Assembly (NCBI GenBank): GCA_051294375.1
Contig: CM119263.1
Location: 12,751,723 to 12,815,722 of the forward strand
Length of the DNA: 64,000 nucleotides
Direction of reading: 5' to 3'
From: Paraspadella gotoi
Lineage: Eukaryota > Chaetognatha
Under the pieces are notes generated by a model. That model was given only the letters and a program-made list of their open reading frames with translations, made no database searches and was not told where the DNA came from. Within the stretch, counting starts at the first letter, position 1, and every line of letters begins with the position of its first letter. The position numbers and the translations under genes are program-made. Below are positions 1 through 13,048 of this stretch, piece by piece.

Positions 1-1092
1 ATTTCCCTTTCATGATCCACATTTTGTTTATCTCTTTCGCTGATTGACCGAAGATTTTCTTCCGCCGATATTTTTCGAACCCATAACCCATTAAAGCTAG
101 GACATTGAATACTCATTTCGTTTTCCATTATAATTAGTTGCTTTTTTTTTTATAAATCAACGTCACTTCCGTCCTCGTGACGTCATGGTGAAACGTGTGA
201 CGCTTTCATCTTGACGATTTGTAATCTTCGTCCCCGCGGTTTTCGTCGATCCTCCTCCGACGGCGATGATCGAAATTGCAGAATTAAAAATAAATAAATC
301 GGTTAACCGACGCGATCGGTTCAAGAGCGCCTTTGGAGTGGCATCTTCTATCTAATCTAGGCTATTTCGAAATTGTAAGTATGATAAAGGTTTCATTTTT
401 TGTTAGATTTATAACATATGATGTTCTTAATAAATCGAAATTATCGGCATTCACCAATCTATAACGAATGAAATATTCAAAGAATTCTAGAAATTTATTA
501 AGTTTTGTTTTTGATTTTTCTTTATTTTTTTTTTATTTATAAAGATAGTTAGAGCTGAGGTGATGTGAATATGCTGCATCGCCATAGTTTTCGATTTTCT
601 CTGATCTAAAATTTTCTTTGACATATTGTCTATTTTTACATTCTGGAAACGTTTACTTAATTATTGTATTTCTTGTTCTGTGAACTTTCAGTAACTGGCA
701 AGACCTACCGCCAGAAAACTTGATCGAAGTTTCATTTGGCGGAGAATCGAACGAGGTTTTTGTCAGCGCGCGAAACATCCTTCGTCGGGAGAAGGGGGAA
801 TCGCATGGAGAACATAGAGAGAAGGAAGAGGAAGAGGAGAGATAATATGAGAAGCTGAGGATAGAAGGAAGAGGATAAGAAGGAAGATGAGCGGCGATGA
901 TTACCGACCGATCGAGCGCTTCAAGGAGAAGTGGGGTCGGAAAAGACGAGAACCTGGACCGGACGATTTAAAAGACGAAAGCCGCCGACCGACTTGCGCA
1001 GTCCGACAACGCAAAATATTTTATTCCGTATGAAACAGCGAGTTTTTTTTTTGACATCTGCAATCGACCCTTTCTCGGCTTAATTATTTAAC
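1..1092. promoter_or_regulatory. Upstream region of the NK3 homeobox gene
   Basis: No coding exon was recognised here. The stretch holds a perfect palindromic CRE-type octamer TGACGTCA at 178-185 and a purine-rich segment at about 785-895. The last ~100 bases before the ATG at 1093 are a plausible 5'UTR. Promoter function is inferred only from position. Confidence 0.35.
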
Positions 1093-3738
1093 ATGTCGGC
1101 CTTCAGCATTGACAGCATCCTAACTTCTCGACTTTCCCGTCCCTCTGATCGGACGACGACTCATTTCAGCTCTCGCGCCCCTAGATCCATCAGAGGCTCC
1201 GGCGTCGGCGATGTCGAAGACGGCTTTGGGGTGCTGGATCTGCACGTACGAGCTCGAGTGGCGGCGCCCTCTACGACAACACCACTGGACGAGCCACTTC
1301 CGCCGCCGAAAATTCCTCCCGTTCCCCCGAATCCCGCCCATCGCGCCTTTCCACCGCGCGACGCCTTTCCACTTTTCGACGCCGCTCCAAGTCTAAACTA
1401 CGCCTTCGGCGCGACGCCGCCGACGCCGATACGCACGCGATGGACAATGCCCTCGCCGCTAGATGGCGTCTCTCTCCCTGTTTACAAACCGGTGCAATTT
1501 TCGGGCCAAGATTCCGAGTTACCCGTCGACTTCAGTCGCACTTCGGCGGTCTCCACCGACGCTTCAAGCAGCGCAGCGGCCCACTCTAGACTTTGTCATC
1601 GTCCAATCTCGCCCGCTACCCTTCTCCCTTCTCGTCTCCAAAGCCCCTCTCTCCTCCCTTCCTCCCTCTCTTCTCCTTCGGCTTCTTCTTCTTCTTCTTC
1701 CCATGCGCGCTCGCCAGTCTCCTTCGAGGATGACAACAGAGGCGGCGTCGGCGACCGCCTGCGCAGAGAAGAGGAAGAGGACGAGATCATCTCCGTGACT
1801 GATGGAGATTATTTGACGGAAGGTGGCGCCGTGAAGAAATGCGAGAAAGGTAAACGCGTCGCATGTGTTGGATTCGGTTGCTGAAAGATCGATTGCAATA
1901 TTATGTACGTAACATATGCTTTAATCAACAAATGAGAAATATTTAAAAGTTTACAGACTGAAAAGTTAAGAGGAATAATTTGTACATGAATGATTATACA
2001 TGTAAATGTGTAATTATGGTTAATCCTTTGATTTTTCAATATGAGTAGGAAAAACAAACACGAGTTTTAAAGATTTTATTTGTGCAAACGAGACAAAACC
2101 TTTTTCTCAAACCAATTTTAAAAAAAAATTCAATCATATGCCCTATATCGTCAATTTTAAATTGTTTTGTTATTGACTTCCAGTTGACGTGACAACTCTG
2201 TCGAATAACGCCAATGAAGTTAGACCGGCAGGGGATAAAAATGCTTCGAGGAAAAAAAGATCTCGCGCCGCCTTCTCTCACGCCCAGGTAAATTTCGCGT
2301 GACAATCGATCACAAAATAAATTTTTAGCTAAAATAAATCGTTGTAAAAAATAAAAACCATTTTGCCGNNNNNNNNNNAAAATTAGTAAAAACAACTGAA
2401 ATCATCGGATGATGATGATGATGATGCTTTTTTAAGGTTTTTCTCAATTTAAACCCACTTATCATCAAAATATTGAAAAAAAAATTATACTTTGTGTAGA
2501 TAACTTTTTATACGCTATTTGAATCTGCTTTTAAAAATAAAAAATTCAAAAAAAAATTTTTGACATTCCCTATCTATAAATAAATATTAAAAAATTAATT
2601 ACTAATGCTTCTTGCCATTTTAGAAAATTTTGCTCCATTGAAAGTTTTCTCAGAAATGTATGAAGTTTCATTTGGAAATGTTCCCAAATCAAACTTCTGA
2701 CCCACCCCATTGACGAAGTTTGGCTCTAACTAAAAAACAAAAAAAATCAGAAAATTAGTAAATTTTCTCTAATTCAACAACAGGTTTTCGAGCTCGAGCG
2801 TCGGTTTAACCATCAGCGCTATCTGTCAGGACCGGAGAGAGCGGATTTGGCGCAGGCGCTTAAACTTACTGAGACGCAGGTGAGTTACTGCAACGAACAA
2901 ATTGATGGTTTTAGATAAATTAATAAGATTAATTAGGTAAATTAATAAATTAATTTTGAGTAAGTTTTTTTAATTTGTTGACTTCGTGGTTGTCATTGGT
3001 TAATACTCTCGGTATTTTTTTTTCAACCTCGGCCGTCTTTCGCAGGTCAAGATCTGGTTTCAGAACCGACGTTACAAAACGAAGCGGAAGCAGCTGCAGC
3101 AAGAGTTTTCCCCGTCGGCGCACGCGCGCCGCGTCGCTGTCAAGGTACTGGTCAAGGACGACAGGCGTCTCTACGATCCCTTGGAACTACCCCGCCCGCC
3201 TTTCAGTGCTTTTCCTTCTGTTCACGTGCCAGGTGTGTGAGAGGGAGATTTATATATATATATATAATACCACGATATTAAAATTAATAGCGAGATAAAA
3301 AATAAAAGAAAATTTCTAATACTCCTCACCACTTCAGGTCTTCCTTACCCATATCTAAATCCATACGCATCGTTGGGCCTTCCTTTCTATTCTGCGCCGT
3401 TAACTCACTTCGGCGGCGGAGCAGGAACCGTCTTCCCTCCTATTCCACCACCTCCTTACGGCGGGCCTTACCCGGTTTCCGGTCGGTCGTCGGTTTTGTC
3501 GGCAACCCTACCGCCTCCTCCGCCTCAGCAGAGAGAAGCCAATTTTCGGCACGGTCATTATCCGCCGGCGACGTCTCCCGGCGCCGTCGTAGGTTCCTCT
3601 CCTCCTCCGGCATCGTCGCCCGTCGAGTCGTCGCCCTCGTCGTCGCCGCATCGAGCGGCGTCTCCGAGCGGCGACGCTAAAATCGTTCGATCGACGCCGA
3701 CGAGATCTGGATTCGGCGCTGAGTCTTTGCAGGGTTAA
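1093..3738 (+). CDS. NK3-class (Nkx3/Bapx/bagpipe) homeobox transcription factor
   Basis: Five exons: 1093-1849, 2232-2287, 2784-2879, 3046-3232 and 3338-3738, all with GT..AG introns. They sum to 1497 bases (498 aa plus stop). The homeodomain is residues 260-319 and starts [12 protein letters not shown]. Helix 3 reads [16 protein letters not shown], with Gln50 and the Tyr54 that marks the NK2-like class. The segment after the homeodomain, [12 protein letters not shown], also matches NK3.2 proteins. Residues 4-10 (FSIDSIL) resemble the N-terminal TN/eh1 Groucho-binding motif of NK factors. The middle and C-terminus are Ser/Pro-rich. Two introns split the homeodomain, after positions 12 and 44; the second is a classic homeobox intron site. 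Such proteins are nuclear DNA-binding regulators, in vertebrates acting in mesoderm and skeletal patterning. The start is the first ATG of the long open exon. Orthology to Nkx3 is strong; 3.1 versus 3.2 identity cannot be assigned. Confidence 0.93.
2369..2378. other. Assembly gap (10 N)
   Basis: Ten undetermined bases inside intron 2 of the homeobox gene. The short fixed length suggests a scaffolding placeholder, so the true intron length is unknown. Confidence 0.98.
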
Positions 3739-4672
3739 AGCGGAAGAGAGAGGAGGAGATGGTTATGAGAAGGAAATCCACTAATCGATTTAATTATCTA
3801 GATTATAAATTACATTTCCCCGCCCCTCAGTTTTGTTTTTTTGTCCAGCTTCCATTGTGCTCGTTTTAATGATATCCGTAACCCCCGGTTTTTTTCTGCC
3901 CCACAGTCGCTTTATCGTTGATTTTTGTCTCGCACGAATAAAACAAAAAAATGTAAAAGATTTTTCGCGGCTTTATGTTTACCATTGGATAAAAGCTTAC
4001 ATTGGTTGATTCGTAGATAAATTAGAAATACATATTAAGCATCGCAAAGGTAAAAATAAACATAGTTTTCTCTTTTAGACGGATATTTAGTGTTCACCCG
4101 TAGACGTCTACTCTGGATGCTGGCCACAGTCTTTTTATGCGTGTGAAGATAAGTTAGTCGAATCGATAAAAATTGAGACGCTTACTTATTAAAGCTAATC
4201 CTTTTGAAGGTATATTAAAATATATTTTTATTTCGGAGAGATAATACAAAGAATTTATTTCATACCAAATAACGACTTAAAACAACAGAAAGCGCATTGT
4301 GAAACTAAATCATAACTTGGATAAAATTCGTGATTACAATTTTTGAAATATAAGCAAAATTTCAACTGATAATGTAGTGAAAGAGTTCAAAGCTTCATCG
4401 CTTTTTTTCTCTTAAAACTCTCAAACTAAGTAGAAAACAAAAAAAAACTAGTATGCACAGATTACAATAAAGATTAGAAAGGTTGCTTCATCAATCATCG
4501 TCATGCATGTGATTTTTTAATCATATAATAATAGGTTAATAAATTTATCACAAATCAACGTTGAAAAAAAAAATGACTATTAAAAATTCTAATCAATTGA
4601 TACAATCGATCAAAAAATGTCGGAGTACATGATCGTCTTTATAAAAAGGCTGTCTTCGTGGTCGTCGACTTC
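3739..4672. other. Convergent 3' regions of NK3 and IQGAP genes
   Basis: AT-rich, no coding signal. An AATAAA at 3937-3942, about 200 bases past the NK3 stop, is the likely polyadenylation signal. The remainder should contain the 3'UTR of the IQGAP gene running the other way. Confidence 0.5.
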
Positions 4673-7600
4673 TCATTTTCCGTAAAACTTTTTGTTGAGA
4701 AGGAAAATTAGCAGATTAACATTAACTTTGGCTTTGTTGAAAATTTTCATGACCGTCACGTTCTCATACTGCAGTTGAAGAAGATCCTATTCCAGAACGA
4801 AAATAATGTATTGTAATATTTAGTTTTGGTAATAATGTATTGTAATATTTAGTTTCGGTTAACAAATCATTCTTGCCAATTAGGTTAGTAAAAAAATAAA
4901 AATAAATAAAAAACAAATAATGAATATAAATTTAAAAATAAAAGAACCGGTGGCAGTGGCAATACATGTAAATCGCTTCCAAGGGCTGAAACTGAACTCT
5001 TACTGCTGCACAAATAATCTTTTGCTACTTGCCGGAAAAATATTGAACAATTTCATGAATGTACATAGTAATTCGCTAAAATAAAAAAAAATCATCAGTT
5101 TCATCTAATTTGAAAATTAATATTATACCTGAAAAATGAGGTCAACGGTTTCCATAGAAACGCCCATGTACTTGGCTGTTACTTCAAAGACGCCGGCAAC
5201 GTCGGTGGCTTTTATCTCGAAAAGAACATCTTTGATTTGGGTTTCATCGATTCCTGAAAGATAATTAAAAAAAAAAAAAAAATCAAGAGAGAAAACAAAG
5301 TATATTTTTGTTTGTTTTTTATTTGAAATGGACATGTTTTGGCTCTTTTTTCGAGTTATCTTCAGCGCAATATTAAATAAAAAGCAAACAAAAAATGAAA
5401 AATTAATGGAATAAAAACTCGCGAATATCTTATTCATTGTTAATGAGAGACGGAAAGTGAAAAAGAGTGGAATATAAACATCGAAAAACAACATGAAGCT
5501 AAATATATAGCTAAACATAGCTAAATTATAGGCACGAGATCAATTGATGTCTCACCGTCGATCTCCAAAAGGATCCCTTTGTCTCTCAACTCTCTGGCGG
5601 GAAATTTGAAGGCGCCCTTGACACTTTTAAGCGTGGCGCCCGATCCAGGATGGACTGGCGCGGCTCCTCGCCGTGATCCACTGAGGGCGCCATTTTTCGC
5701 CCGTAACGAAGCAGCCAATCCACCGCGGAAAAAGCCTGAACTAATTCCTGACTTTTTCCCCCTCGAATTAAGGTTATCCAGGCAGGACTGAAGGTAACGA
5801 TCGTAATATGTAGCCTGCTCGTGGAGAAACTCGTACTTTTCCTTTAAACCTTAAAATCAGAAGAAAAAAAACAGTACAGTACATCCTCAGTTACAAGTTT
5901 TAATTAAAAAAATGTTTACCTGCTAGCGTTTGTCTGATTCGTGCCAATTCCATGTGACGCCTCGCTCTGTAGTAACGTTGGTTACGAATGTCTTGCGCTA
6001 TGTGGCGTATGATGCTCATGTAACCGTCTTCCTTTGTCACCATACCCGCCTTTTCTAATTGACGAAGGTTCAGAGCCACCTGAAATAATAAGTCAAAGAT
6101 TTTTAAACTCCTTCACAACAAATTGAGTATAACTATAACTATACGTATAAGACAAAAATATAGGTTTTTTAATGAGTCATTTTTTATAATTCTATTGAAA
6201 ATCAAATACCCATTAGAGGCTAATAATATACTCGCGGCTACAAACATACCTTATGTTTCATCCTGTCCAAATGCATTCTTCTCTCTTTCATAAGCTGTGT
6301 GTTAGGACTCAATAGTTTCTCATGAGCGGGCGAAGTGACTCGCAAGGCACGATCTTTACGCGCGAGATTTCGCTCGTGCTCCTGCTGTTCACGTCTTGTG
6401 CTTGGGGTGGTCAGAATGTTATGCAATGTTTCTCCCTGCTGACATCGAATAATATCGATTACCATGTGCTTTGTCCTTATGTAAAGGCTACTAGAGGAGG
6501 TGTAATCATCTTGATCATTAATTACATCATACTTCGAGTTTAAGGTGAGCAACACCTCGATTTTGGCCATGTGAGTGCGAGCTGATGCTTCGTCTCCTGC
6601 CGCAGAATTAGCTGTTGTGCTCTGATCACCCAGCAATTCCTTTGCTGATGGGACCTCACCTAGGTCCTCTAACAAGTCGTGGAGTGGATCCGTCTGAGAT
6701 GAGCAAATGGCATCCTCAAATTCAAGCAGCAGCTGGTGAGTGTCAACGATCTCGCGAAGGCTGATAAAGATAGTTGGCTTTGTCAAAGAACATGCATCAG
6801 AAAACTTATCCATATTAAAGTATACTTCAGGTTCCTCTACTTCACAAGCACGCCCAAAGAAACGTTTTATTTTTTCATGGCTTTCCATGATGTAGGAGTT
6901 CAGGCAAGCAAGATGGGAGCTTTCGCCACCAAAGCCCTTGTTACTTGCAATAAACTGAAGAATCTTTGCTATGGAGCCAAGGTTACGTCGCTGATCATTG
7001 GTCAAATTTTTAGATGACACATCAATGATATCAAATGCATCAGGGGCAACAATAGCCGAATTGATGTATCGGTAGTAAAGAAGATTTCCCACAACTTTCA
7101 AAATTTCCTTTGATGGTGCATGGGGAAATTTTTTTCTCATCTCAGCCTTTAACACTTTGGCTGTGTAGCGAATGACATAAGGAAGCTTGTCATGGCTATC
7201 AAGGATGACCTGAAGGAATCTTTCTGTAACAATTTTAAGGCTGTGGATGGAGTTAGTGATTTTTTCCCGAACAGCAGGGTGTTTCAATGCCTCTTCAACA
7301 GTCACATTGTATGCTAAACCAGATGGTTTTCCAGATTGACTCTCAATACTATTCACCCACTGCTTATAGACTTCCACGGGATTAGTGTTAATCTTAAGCT
7401 GATTGTCTGCCAGTGTGGACTTTATCAGGGATCCCAATATCTCGCGAAGAGCATTCTGCATCCCACCTGAATTTCCAAATCCATTACCTGCTCCAAGATG
7501 TTTCATTAAAGAGCTAGTTGAAGGTTTTTTTGATGGAGACTTTGGTGACTTTATAGGGCTACTGATTGGATTGGATACTGGTTGCGACGCAGTGATACCT

Positions 7601-10600
7601 GCTGAAGCTGAAGATGATGATCTTGAAAAGGAGATTATCATTCTTATCACTAGGGGATTTCCACTCATTATATCAGTCATTTTCTCAACCTTGGGCAGTC
7701 GATCAATTTCCTCTGCCAAAGCAGTTTTAAATAGTTTTAACATCAGAAATTCTTCTCTTGGATTTGAACCATAATTGTATAAGGTCAAGATAACTGACTC
7801 CATGAATTTTGTAGATCTGTTTTGCGGCATCTCAAAGATTAGTTTGGCTAAGTATATGGGGCATGTTTGAAGGACATAAAATAGATGTTGATATGCCTCC
7901 AAACGTTTCCTAGATTCCTTCGTGAGTTGCTTGAGGCCATGACTTAAATTGCTTTGTGAAGTAACTTTTCTGTCCGATTGATGTTGCTTCAGGTTTTTGT
8001 TGTGAGTAATTACATCTTGCAAGGTGATTCTATTTCTGACTAGTAAACCAATTTTTACATCCATTGTGTTTAGATCTTCCTCAAGGGTCTGGTTTGATTT
8101 GATACTCTTAACCACTTCATGCCTCAATGAAGTAAGTTCTATCTCTTCACTAAAGTCCTGTTCACTGTTGTCCAGTAAATGAACAAATCGTGATACGACA
8201 TTAACTGCCAGATTTTTATTCTCCATCAGAGCACGATAGTTTTTCTTAGCCTTGTTGGCCCTGTACCAAGTTTGAATTTTAACAATGCTTCTAATTTGCT
8301 CATTGTAGTATTCTTTATGTTCTAGAAAGGCTTTCCGAATTAAACACATTCTCCACCATGCTTGTATTCTGATAATGCTGCTGACATTAGCTTGAAAAGT
8401 GTTACGCCGAGACTGATAAACTGATTTTAGTACTATCATCCGCCACCATGACTGGATTTTGATGACAGAAGGTACTTGAGAATTTACAAAGGCTTGCCTT
8501 TCAGCTAAAGATTTTCGGGTTAAATAACCTCTTATACATGCTTGGATTTTGATAATTAATGGCTCATTAGCTTTGAGCAGCTTAGCATAATCAAAGGCCA
8601 AGTTAAATGAGGTAATAACTTCTTGTATCTCTACATTGTTAAACATCAGAGACTGCTTACACTTAAAGCCCCGAGGTTTAATCCAAGAAGACTCCAAGTT
8701 GCTGACATTAAAATAATGTACTGTGCCATCTTTAAGAACATTGGCCACCCAAAATGAAGTATAGCCAGCGAGGCATTTTTCTTTTTTAGCTTCAAAAAGG
8801 TTCACAGCGTAGCTTTCAAAACATTCTTGAAACAAACCATTCAAACCCATAACAGGTTCTTGCAGCGCCAACCGCGTAGACTTGTAATCGTATTTGTCAA
8901 TTGCAGTGTTGAGCTTATGGACAGCCAGCGAGAGCAGATGCGCTTCTGAAGCATTTTGATTGGCTCTTGCAACAGCTGCCAAAATGTCTTCTTTCCACAA
9001 TGATTCCCCATCAACTAATTTTTGCTGCTTCATGCCATTTAAAATTTCTAAGTAGAGTGGCCCTGCCCTGTCATTAACCTCTGCCCCAAAACTAGCCAGC
9101 CCACCTTTCATCTTGAAGACAGCGAGAAGAGCATTGTAATCATAGTCTTCTACTGCTTGGTTGACAGCAGAGACAAATCGTAAGCAGTCTTGTTCTTCAT
9201 CACAAGCCATATTTACTTGATCAACACAGTCCTGTACATCAGCATGCGAAAGCAAAGGACAGTGAGGTGTGACATTCTGCTTGGTAAACTTCACTTTCCT
9301 CATAAACTGCATATACCTTGACATCAAACCATCATCATCCTCTACATTAGACACATGGGCAAATGTGTGCAGAAGAGCATTACGTAAAGCCACCTCATCG
9401 TTTATGTCCAATGCCTCATTGATTCCAGCAATAGCATTTAAAACATTAAGGCCACCGACAAGCTCTTCATAAGAAAGATCAGCCTCTTTTTCTGCCATCA
9501 TGTTACCAAATTCATCCAAGTAGAGACTTGCTGCATAAGCTTTAGGTTCAGGGAGCATTGCCTCAGGAACTAGCAAAGTCTTCAAAAGTTGATCCTCATC
9601 CTGAGTACGAATGGCATGGTTGATTTCTTTGATAGCTTGCTCCATGGATTGTGTTTCCTGAGCCTGAGAGTTACACTTTTTCACAAGGTCTTGAAGAAAA
9701 CCTCGAGTGATTGCGGTGTTAGCAGGTAAACTAGCAAGACTGTTTTGATAAAAATCAATGTTTTTGGAAATCAATTCACGAAGGGCCAGTGTAACGTCAG
9801 AAAGAGCTTTGAGGAGTAACGACTTTTGTCCGCTTTTTATGGCACTTTGAACATAAGAAAGTGCATTTTGAAGGTTGACCTGGATAAATGAAGACAGTGC
9901 ATCAGCTATTTAAATTGGGAATGAACACAATTAAAATATATGTAATGTACTATCCTGAGCAAAAAAAGCGCAATTTTTTAACCTTCAATCCCAGACGCTC
10001 AATAAAAATATTTTGAAAAATTATACAGGAAAAAATAAAGTTTATAAAAAGGTGTGTGTAAATTGTGTTTGAATTGTATCACAATTGTTTAAAAGTAATG
10101 ATTTTTAAAACTTAAGTATTTAATAATTAAATAGGAAAATCATTGATTTGTAGTTTGCAATTAGTTGTTAAAACTCATGATCACTTTTTCTCACCTTTAA
10201 TATAAATCCTTGAATTTCTGCTTGCGTTAGCATCTCATCATAGGCATCGACAGTTTTATTTAACTGCAAAGATCTGTTTTGTACGGCCTCTATTTTGGTT
10301 GACTTTTCTTTGTATAGCACATCGTGATAGTGAGAGCCGAGGAACTCCTCCACATCCTTTAAATGTGCTGCAGGATTCTGGAGCGCCTCCAGCGTCTCAG
10401 AAGGATCATCTGTATGATAAAATAGTTTATTTTAATTTTTTAAACCACCAAAGCCTGTCCAAAGTCAGGGGCAAGATATTATGAAATGAATGGATAATTT
10501 TTATATTGGTTCAAAATCTTTAGGCTCATGCCAGTCTCTCTTTAAAATTTCTTTGACTGACAACTATTTAGACGTAAAAGTAACCCGCCCTGATAATTAA

Positions 10601-12402
10601 CGATAGTTGAATGTCAAGAAAATGTACCAAGATCCAGAGCTTCGTTGATGGCGATGACCGCTGCGTGAAGGGCGGCATCGTCAATTGGCATTTCTGATGC
10701 AAGGATTCCACCGATTTTAGAAAAGGCGGGCATCTCCAATCCATACTTAGCCAACTCCTTCTGAACTGATGTGATCTCTGCTTCGGTGAAGTTCACCTTT
10801 CCATACAAATTTTGGATCTAGACGATAGTGAATTCAAGGGAACGCAGGAATTAGGATCAGAGTAAAAATAAAAAAGTGATTATTAATTGTACAGACAAAA
10901 ATTCGGGTTTTTTTAGGCAAAATTTAATGATATTTATGTTTTTTTTTAAAAATTGAATAATTTGTTTTAAAAAAAAAAATTTCATGATATTGTTTTCAAA
11001 TACCTGCGGGGCGATTCCTTGTTTGAAAAGAAACAAACTTAGAGCGTGGAGGCAGTAAATCACTTTGGGCATATTCTTTTTGTCATAAATATCTAAAAAA
11101 AAATAAAACGTATAATAATAATGATCTCGTTAGCAATAATTATCACAAAAGTGAATTATTTAATTAACATTATCAAGATTTTTAATTTAGGATTTTTCAA
11201 CCATAATTATCAATCTAAGATTGTTAATCTAACATTGTCATTTAATGAGAGTAATTGGTCGCACTCACCCGTCGTTTCCGGGATAAAAAGCGAGGGAAAG
11301 TTGATGTCCTTGAGCGACGCCAGCCAGTAGTTAATGTTGTCGGTGTGACGGAAGTTAAGACCACGGGAGGCAAACCTTTCCTGAGTCTTGTCGTAAATTT
11401 TGTTCAAAGACACCGTAGAGGGACTGAAAAAAAAAAACCACGATTTTCCTTTTATTCAAATTATAAACTCGGCAAATCTTTAGTATACTAAATAAAAAAA
11501 ATGAATCGGCAAAAGGAACATTTTCTATCTTTCCGAAGCGTGGGAAATTTGAACGATCTTAGAAACTTAAAATGATCTTAGCTTAGTGATGATTCTTACG
11601 TTATGAAGATTACATGAAATTGGTACAACATCGGTACAACATTTTTACAACGACCTTACCTGAAAAAGTGAGCCAACTTGGCGAGCACGACTCCGTTTCG
11701 GAGACTCTCCTCCAATTCGCTCGTGGGAGGCAGATCCTCATCGATGCAGGCCTCGGCCCACTTCTTCGCTTCTTCCAAGTGACAGAGGTATTCATAGGCG
11801 ATCGATCGCTGAAGATAAATCAATCACATCGATTAGACCGTTACATCGTTCCGTTGTTTTGACGGAAAAAATGCTATCAATGAGAACTCAACCAATCAAT
11901 CAATCAATCGAGAGAAAATATAATAATCGCTTTTATCAATATCCTTTTTTACCTTCCTTCTCTCGTCCATGTCGTCGGCCGAGACCCGCTCGTGGTCGTC
12001 GACATTTCCGTAAAATTCGGAAGTCGACTCTCGCCGCGACGAAACCGTCTCCTTCGTGATGAGACCATCCGCTGATAACAGAAAATCAATTAATTAATTA
12101 ATTAATTAATCAATTAAAATCAATTAAAGTTCTTCGTGAACCACTTGGAAAACTTCTCACTCGCTCCTTCTCTCCTCCCTCTCCCATTTTGGATGTTGTT
12201 GTTATCCGGAGGTCTAAAAATATTTTCACTCACCGCTATGATTTAATAACAATAACAAATGATTACATATTTAGGAAAAAAAAAAAACCAAAAAAAAAAA
12301 CCAAGAAACCAAAACGAAAAAAGATAATAGTTTTCATACTGTACATCTCTTACTCGGTAATTTATCGTCGCTGAAAACGTTGGTAATATCGCCCAGCGGC
12401 AT
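4673..12402 (-). CDS. IQGAP-family scaffold protein (Ras GTPase-activating-like)
   Basis: Twelve exons on the minus strand: 12402-12354, 12071-11953, 11808-11660, 11423-11269, 11092-11004, 10817-10628, 10409-10195, 9879-6250, 6079-5920, 5849-5556, 5253-5129 and 4786-4673. They total 5289 bases, 1762 aa, slightly longer than human IQGAP1 (1657). The start is MPLGDITNVF; an acceptable frame runs through all junctions. Domains in order: calponin-homology (about 53-180), IQGAP coiled repeats, a degenerate WW (about 700-730), four IQ motifs (about 760-860, e.g. IIKIQACIRGYLTRK), the RasGAP-related domain (about 960-1380) and the RasGAP C-terminal domain ending NLLIFLLNKKFYGK. IQGAPs bind actin, calmodulin, and Rac1/Cdc42-GTP at the cell cortex and link adhesion, cytoskeleton and MAPK signalling; they lack GAP activity. 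Odd points: one exon of 3630 bases, and Ser in place of the conserved Pro in YYRYINSAIVAP. Confidence 0.96.
4802..4860. repeat. Tandem duplication, ~30-bp unit, two copies
   Basis: The phrase AATGTATTGTAATATTTAG, followed by TTTTGGT or TTTCGGT, occurs twice back to back in the last IQGAP intron. The two copies differ at one visible base, so the duplication is recent. Confidence 0.8.
5281..5370. repeat. Partial copy of a short interspersed element (family of 26947-27079)
   Basis: This stretch in an IQGAP intron shares AAGAGAGAAAACAAAG, then ATTTTTGTTT, then GGACATGTTT and CTCTTTTTT-GAGT-TCTTC-style blocks in the same order as the element at 26947-27079. It lacks the right terminal inverted repeat, so it is truncated or diverged at that end. 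Confidence 0.65.
10436..10500 (+). repeat. Dispersed repeat, copy A
   Basis: Lies in an IQGAP intron. It carries the block AGCCTGTCCAAAGTCAGG, then GCAAGATATT and GAATGGATAAT, in the same order as the copy at 36950-37055. It is an unclassified short element, non-coding. Confidence 0.6.
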
Positions 12403-13016
12403 TTTTGTAACCTTTCTAAAAAAAATTTTAAAATTCTTAGTTTTAATGTCGGAAAACCAGAATTGCCATAAATACAATAGCATTTTACCTGTTTAAATCA
12501 GAAATTTATAATGTAAAAACCATAGTAGACCGCATTAATCTTGTTTCGTTGAGTTTTTTCCTTTAAAACGATATATTCAAATTTGAATTAACCACCCTTT
12601 TCAAGCCAACCAATAAGGTTGACAGCCAGATGTTTGTTTTCCTTTGATTGGCCAGCTTCGTCTTCTTCTCTGAAATGATTGGTCGGTTATTGATGAATGA
12701 AATCGCTGTCGATTCTCTACGTCATACGGATGTTAACATCCCTATTTTTTTTCATTCATGTCCATTGAAGTCGTTGTACCATAGCATCATCATCATGGCG
12801 GAGTTTTATACTTTGAGATTTGCCCGATTTTTGATGTTACGATTAATTTAATCATTAAAGCTCATTTAATGATAAATAAATAAGATCGTTTAACCTCAAT
12901 CGTTAACGCTGACTCGTAAAAAAATAGACAATATAGTAACTTCATTTGGTTGTTGTTGTTAAACAGTTAATACGTATTTTTGTTCTGAGTCTATTTTTTT
13001 TTCTTTCTTTCTTTTT

Positions 13017-13048
<32 letters not shown>

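Noticed and set aside
6238-9774. A separate gene starting at 9774
   Set aside because: That position is a Leu codon (TTG) inside the large IQGAP exon; the frame continues upstream to 9879 and splices to 10195-10409.
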